From: Gemmatimonadaceae bacterium
GTDB taxonomy: Bacteria; Gemmatimonadota; Gemmatimonadetes; Gemmatimonadales; Gemmatimonadaceae
Direction of reading: 5' to 3'
Assembly: GCA_025356185.1 (NCBI GenBank)
Contig: JANXUN010000263.1
Location: 1-6,673 of the forward strand
Length of the DNA: 6,673 nucleotides
This document shows, piece after piece, positions 4,648-6,673 of the stretch. Made by a program: the position numbers and the translations under genes. The notes under the pieces are model-generated. The model ran no database searches, had not been told where the DNA came from, and worked only from the letters and a program-made list of their open reading frames with translations. The stretch's first letter is position 1. The number at the start of each line of letters is the position of its first letter.

Positions 4648-6673
4648 TTAGAACCCCACGTCGACGCTAAAGAAGAACTGCCGGCTCGACGGGAACGGTG
4701 CGAGATCGATGAACCGGTTGAAGTTCGAGTTGCCGAAGTTACTGAACTCTGGGTCGTAGCTCCAATACTTCGACCAGACGGCCAGGTTACGGCCGCTCAA
4801 GTTGAAGCGCAGGCTCTTCGCACCCGGGATCTTTGCTGCCCACGCTTCTGGCGCCTGATAGTTCAGCGTCACTTCGCGGAGCTTTACGTATGACCCCTTC
4901 TGGATGTACGGACGCGTGTCGCCGTTGGCAAACGCCGCGTAACGTGCCTTTCCTGCAGCGACATAGTCACTCGACTGCGCGCCTTCGTCGAACAGGTTGT
5001 TCGTCATGTCCGACACGTATCCGCCGTTGCGCCAATCGAGCAACGCCGACACGGTCCAACGCTTCCAATTGAAGTCGTTGTTAAACGTGGTGGTGTGCAC
5101 CGGATTGCTATCAAACAGGATCGTATCGCGCACGGCGTTTGCGACGCCCAATGGCGCGTTGCCCCAGATGAGCGTCGAACGCGTGTTCGACACGATGCGA
5201 TTGCGTCCGTACGTCGCACCAAACGATCCTGGCACGGCAAACGCCGGAACCGGAATGTTATCGGTGCGCTGCACGTTCGCGTTGTAAATCACGCGCGACG
5301 TCCATTCAAAATCGCCGTGACGATACGGCACCGCCGAGATCACGGCTTCGTTACCCTGCACGGACAACTGTCCACCGTTGATAATCTGATTGCCCAATCC
5401 AGACGACGCCGGCAGCGGGAACGTGAGCAGCAAGCTCGTGATGCGGCGTTGGTAGCGCGTGAGTTCGAACGCTAAGCGCGAGCCGAAGAACGTCAGATCG
5501 GCACCAAACTCGGTTTCGTTCATCACTTCCGGCTTGATGCCCGTGTTTCCTAATGTGCCGTTCGATACAAGCGACGCGCTACCACCAATCAAGCCACCAT
5601 TGGCGTACAAGATGTCACGGTCGCCGTATCGCGGACGATTGCCAGACTGACCAATGGCCGTGCGGAACTTGAGTTCGTCGATCTTGTTCGTGAGCGGCTT
5701 GAGGAACCGATACGACGCTGAAAACTTGGGGAACGAGTAGTATTTCTTGCGATCGCCGTTCGCGCTCGAACGATCGGCACGGACGCCTGCATTGATCGCG
5801 AGCTTTTCTTCCAGTGCCAACACCTGCTCGTTGACGTAGTACGACTCGTCGCGGAACTCAGTCTTGTTGTTCGTAATCGCGATGTCGGCCGCGTTCAGTG
5901 GCGTTTGCACCGTGGGCAACAGTCCGCGTCCACGCAACGAGTAGGTATTCAGCGTCTGATTTTCGTACGACGTACCAACCGACGACGTCACCGACGTGAG
6001 CCACTTGTTGTTCATCGAATACGTCCACACCGCGTTCACGCCCTGATTGAACTGGTAGCTCGACGCATTGACTTGGTTCGCCGTGCCGAGGAAGTTGTCG
6101 GCCGGTTCGAACTGCAGGTAGTTCGGCGAGTACTGATAGCCTTCTTGCTGGAATCGATCCATACCGGCCAAGAACGACAGCGTCACTGTGTTGTGCGTTG
6201 TCGCGAGCGCGGCAAAATTTGCACGCAGGTTGCCCGCTTGGCGCCACACATTCTCGGTGTTGACCAACTCGTTCAACACTTCAAATGGGTTGGACGTCCC
6301 GGAGCCACCGCCATTGAACGGCATGTTGATGTAGTGGCCCGACGATGTCTTCGACTGCAGATCCACAATCGCCGGCGCATAGCCAAACGTGTAAATCGGG
6401 CTCGTACCCGAGTTGTCGTTACCACCGACACCACGCTGGAAGAAGTTGCGCGTCACATCGACGCCCGCACTGATCGTCCACTTGGTGCCGAGCGTCTGGT
6501 CGAGATTGATGCGGCCACCAGTGCGGCGCGCGCCGGTGTTGTTCATAATGCCGGCTTCTTGCTTGTCGCTGATCGACGCGAAGAAGCGTGTGTTGTTCAC
6601 GCCACCCGCGGCGGACACCAGCGTTTCCCACGACGGGCTGGTGCGGCCGTATAGCTGCCCCTGCCAGTCATAG
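4648..6673 (-). CDS. SusC/RagA-family TonB-linked outer-membrane transporter, N-terminus outside window
   Basis: About 674 residues of the barrel part are visible. The gene enters from the right edge, so the signal peptide, regulatory domain, TonB box and plug are not seen. The frame stays open to base 6673: the codons upstream of the apparent GTG at 6618 read DWQGQLYGRTSPSWETL, the standard SusC 'tDWQdxifrt..' segment, so 6618 is not the start. Further hallmarks are GGVNNTRFFASISDKQEAGI (6602-6543), TGARRTGGRINLDQTLG, VNEQVLALEEKLAINAGVRAD, FRTAIGQSGNRPRYGD, NTGIKPEVMNETEFGADL (near 5490-5545) and GSYVKLREVTLNY. The C-terminal SSRQFFFSVDVGF ends in Phe, as expected for BAM-recognised barrels. 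No cysteine is present in the visible part. The full family length is about 1000 residues, so roughly two thirds is here. It forms an operon with the SusD-like gene, four bases downstream. It imports a ligand using TonB energy; the ligand is unknown. Confidence 0.94.
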   Translation of the reverse strand, partial: YDWQGQLYGRTSPSWETLVSAAGGVNNTRFFASISDKQEAGIMNNTGARRTGGRINLDQTLGTKWTISAGVDVTRNFFQRGVGGNDNSGTSPIYTFGYAPAIVDLQSKTSSGHYINMPFNGGGSGTSNPFEVLNELVNTENVWRQAGNLRANFAALATTHNTVTLSFLAGMDRFQQEGYQYSPNYLQFEPADNFLGTANQVNASSYQFNQGVNAVWTYSMNNKWLTSVTSSVGTSYENQTLNTYSLRGRGLLPTVQTPLNAADIAITNNKTEFRDESYYVNEQVLALEEKLAINAGVRADRSSANGDRKKYYSFPKFSASYRFLKPLTNKIDELKFRTAIGQSGNRPRYGDRDILYANGGLIGGSASLVSNGTLGNTGIKPEVMNETEFGADLTFFGSRLAFELTRYQRRITSLLLTFPLPASSGLGNQIINGGQLSVQGNEAVISAVPYRHGDFEWTSRVIYNANVQRTDNIPVPAFAVPGSFGATYGRNRIVSNTRSTLIWGNAPLGVANAVRDTILFDSNPVHTTTFNNDFNWKRWTVSALLDWRNGGYVSDMTNNLFDEGAQSSDYVAAGKARYAAFANGDTRPYIQKGSYVKLREVTLNYQAPEAWAAKIPGAKSLRFNLSGRNLAVWSKYWSYDPEFSNFGNSNFNRFIDLAPFPSSRQFFFSVDVGF

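Noticed and set aside
3987..4893. Two overlapping plus-strand frames (3987-4478 and 4390-4893)
   Set aside because: Both are antisense to the SusD/SusC genes, with no signal peptide, domain motif or plausible ribosome-binding site.
4648..6618. SusC gene starting at the GTG at 6618
   Set aside because: The frame continues upstream to the window edge with recognisable SusC sequence (DWQGQLYGRT...), so the GTG is an internal valine codon and the gene is truncated by the window.
5905..6654. Plus-strand open frame of 249 codons, rich in Arg, His and Val
   Set aside because: It lies wholly antisense to strong SusC coding sequence, resembles no family, and has the composition expected of a shadow frame in GC-rich DNA.

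Overview
The window looks like chromosomal DNA from a Gemmatimonadota-type bacterium. This is inferred from family content, not from a marker gene. The evidence is a SusC/SusD-type outer-membrane uptake pair in GC-rich DNA (about 60% by eye) with Ala/Arg-rich proteins unlike typical Bacteroidota composition. A short carboxypeptidase-regulatory plus TonB-plug protein, a methylmalonyl-CoA mutase and a fused chorismate mutase-prephenate dehydrogenase fit the same picture.

Layout. Bases 1-142 (+) are the last codons of a methylmalonyl-CoA mutase catalytic subunit. Fifteen bases later, 158-1291 (+) encodes a complete T-protein-like tyrA, with all the expected active-site residues in both domains. 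A 238-base convergent gap (1292-1529) holds a hairpin after tyrA and a well-conserved inverted repeat. Then 2030-1530 (-) encodes a small exported NTF2-like protein. It is divergent, across 93 bases, from 2124-2972 (+), a secreted protein with a CarboxypepD_reg-like domain and a TonB-plug domain but no beta-barrel. A 228-base convergent gap (2973-3200) is almost entirely a nested inverted repeat centred on a strong bidirectional terminator hairpin. The rest of the window (3201-6673, - strand) is a SusC-SusD operon. The SusD-like lipoprotein is complete, and the SusC-like TonB-dependent transporter lacks its N-terminal part because the gene runs off the right edge.

How the genes work together. 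The SusC/SusD pair should form an outer-membrane importer: the lipoprotein lid captures a ligand and the TonB-powered barrel takes it in. The substrate cannot be told, because no degradative enzyme, sensor or regulator is visible. The plug-only protein converges on this operon and shares its terminator; any functional link is speculative. The mutase-tyrA block belongs to central and aromatic amino-acid metabolism and appears unrelated. No tRNA, rRNA, CRISPR array, transposase or phage gene is seen. I find no clear evidence of a wholly new system. The most unusual items are the two structured convergent gaps and the barrel-less plug protein.
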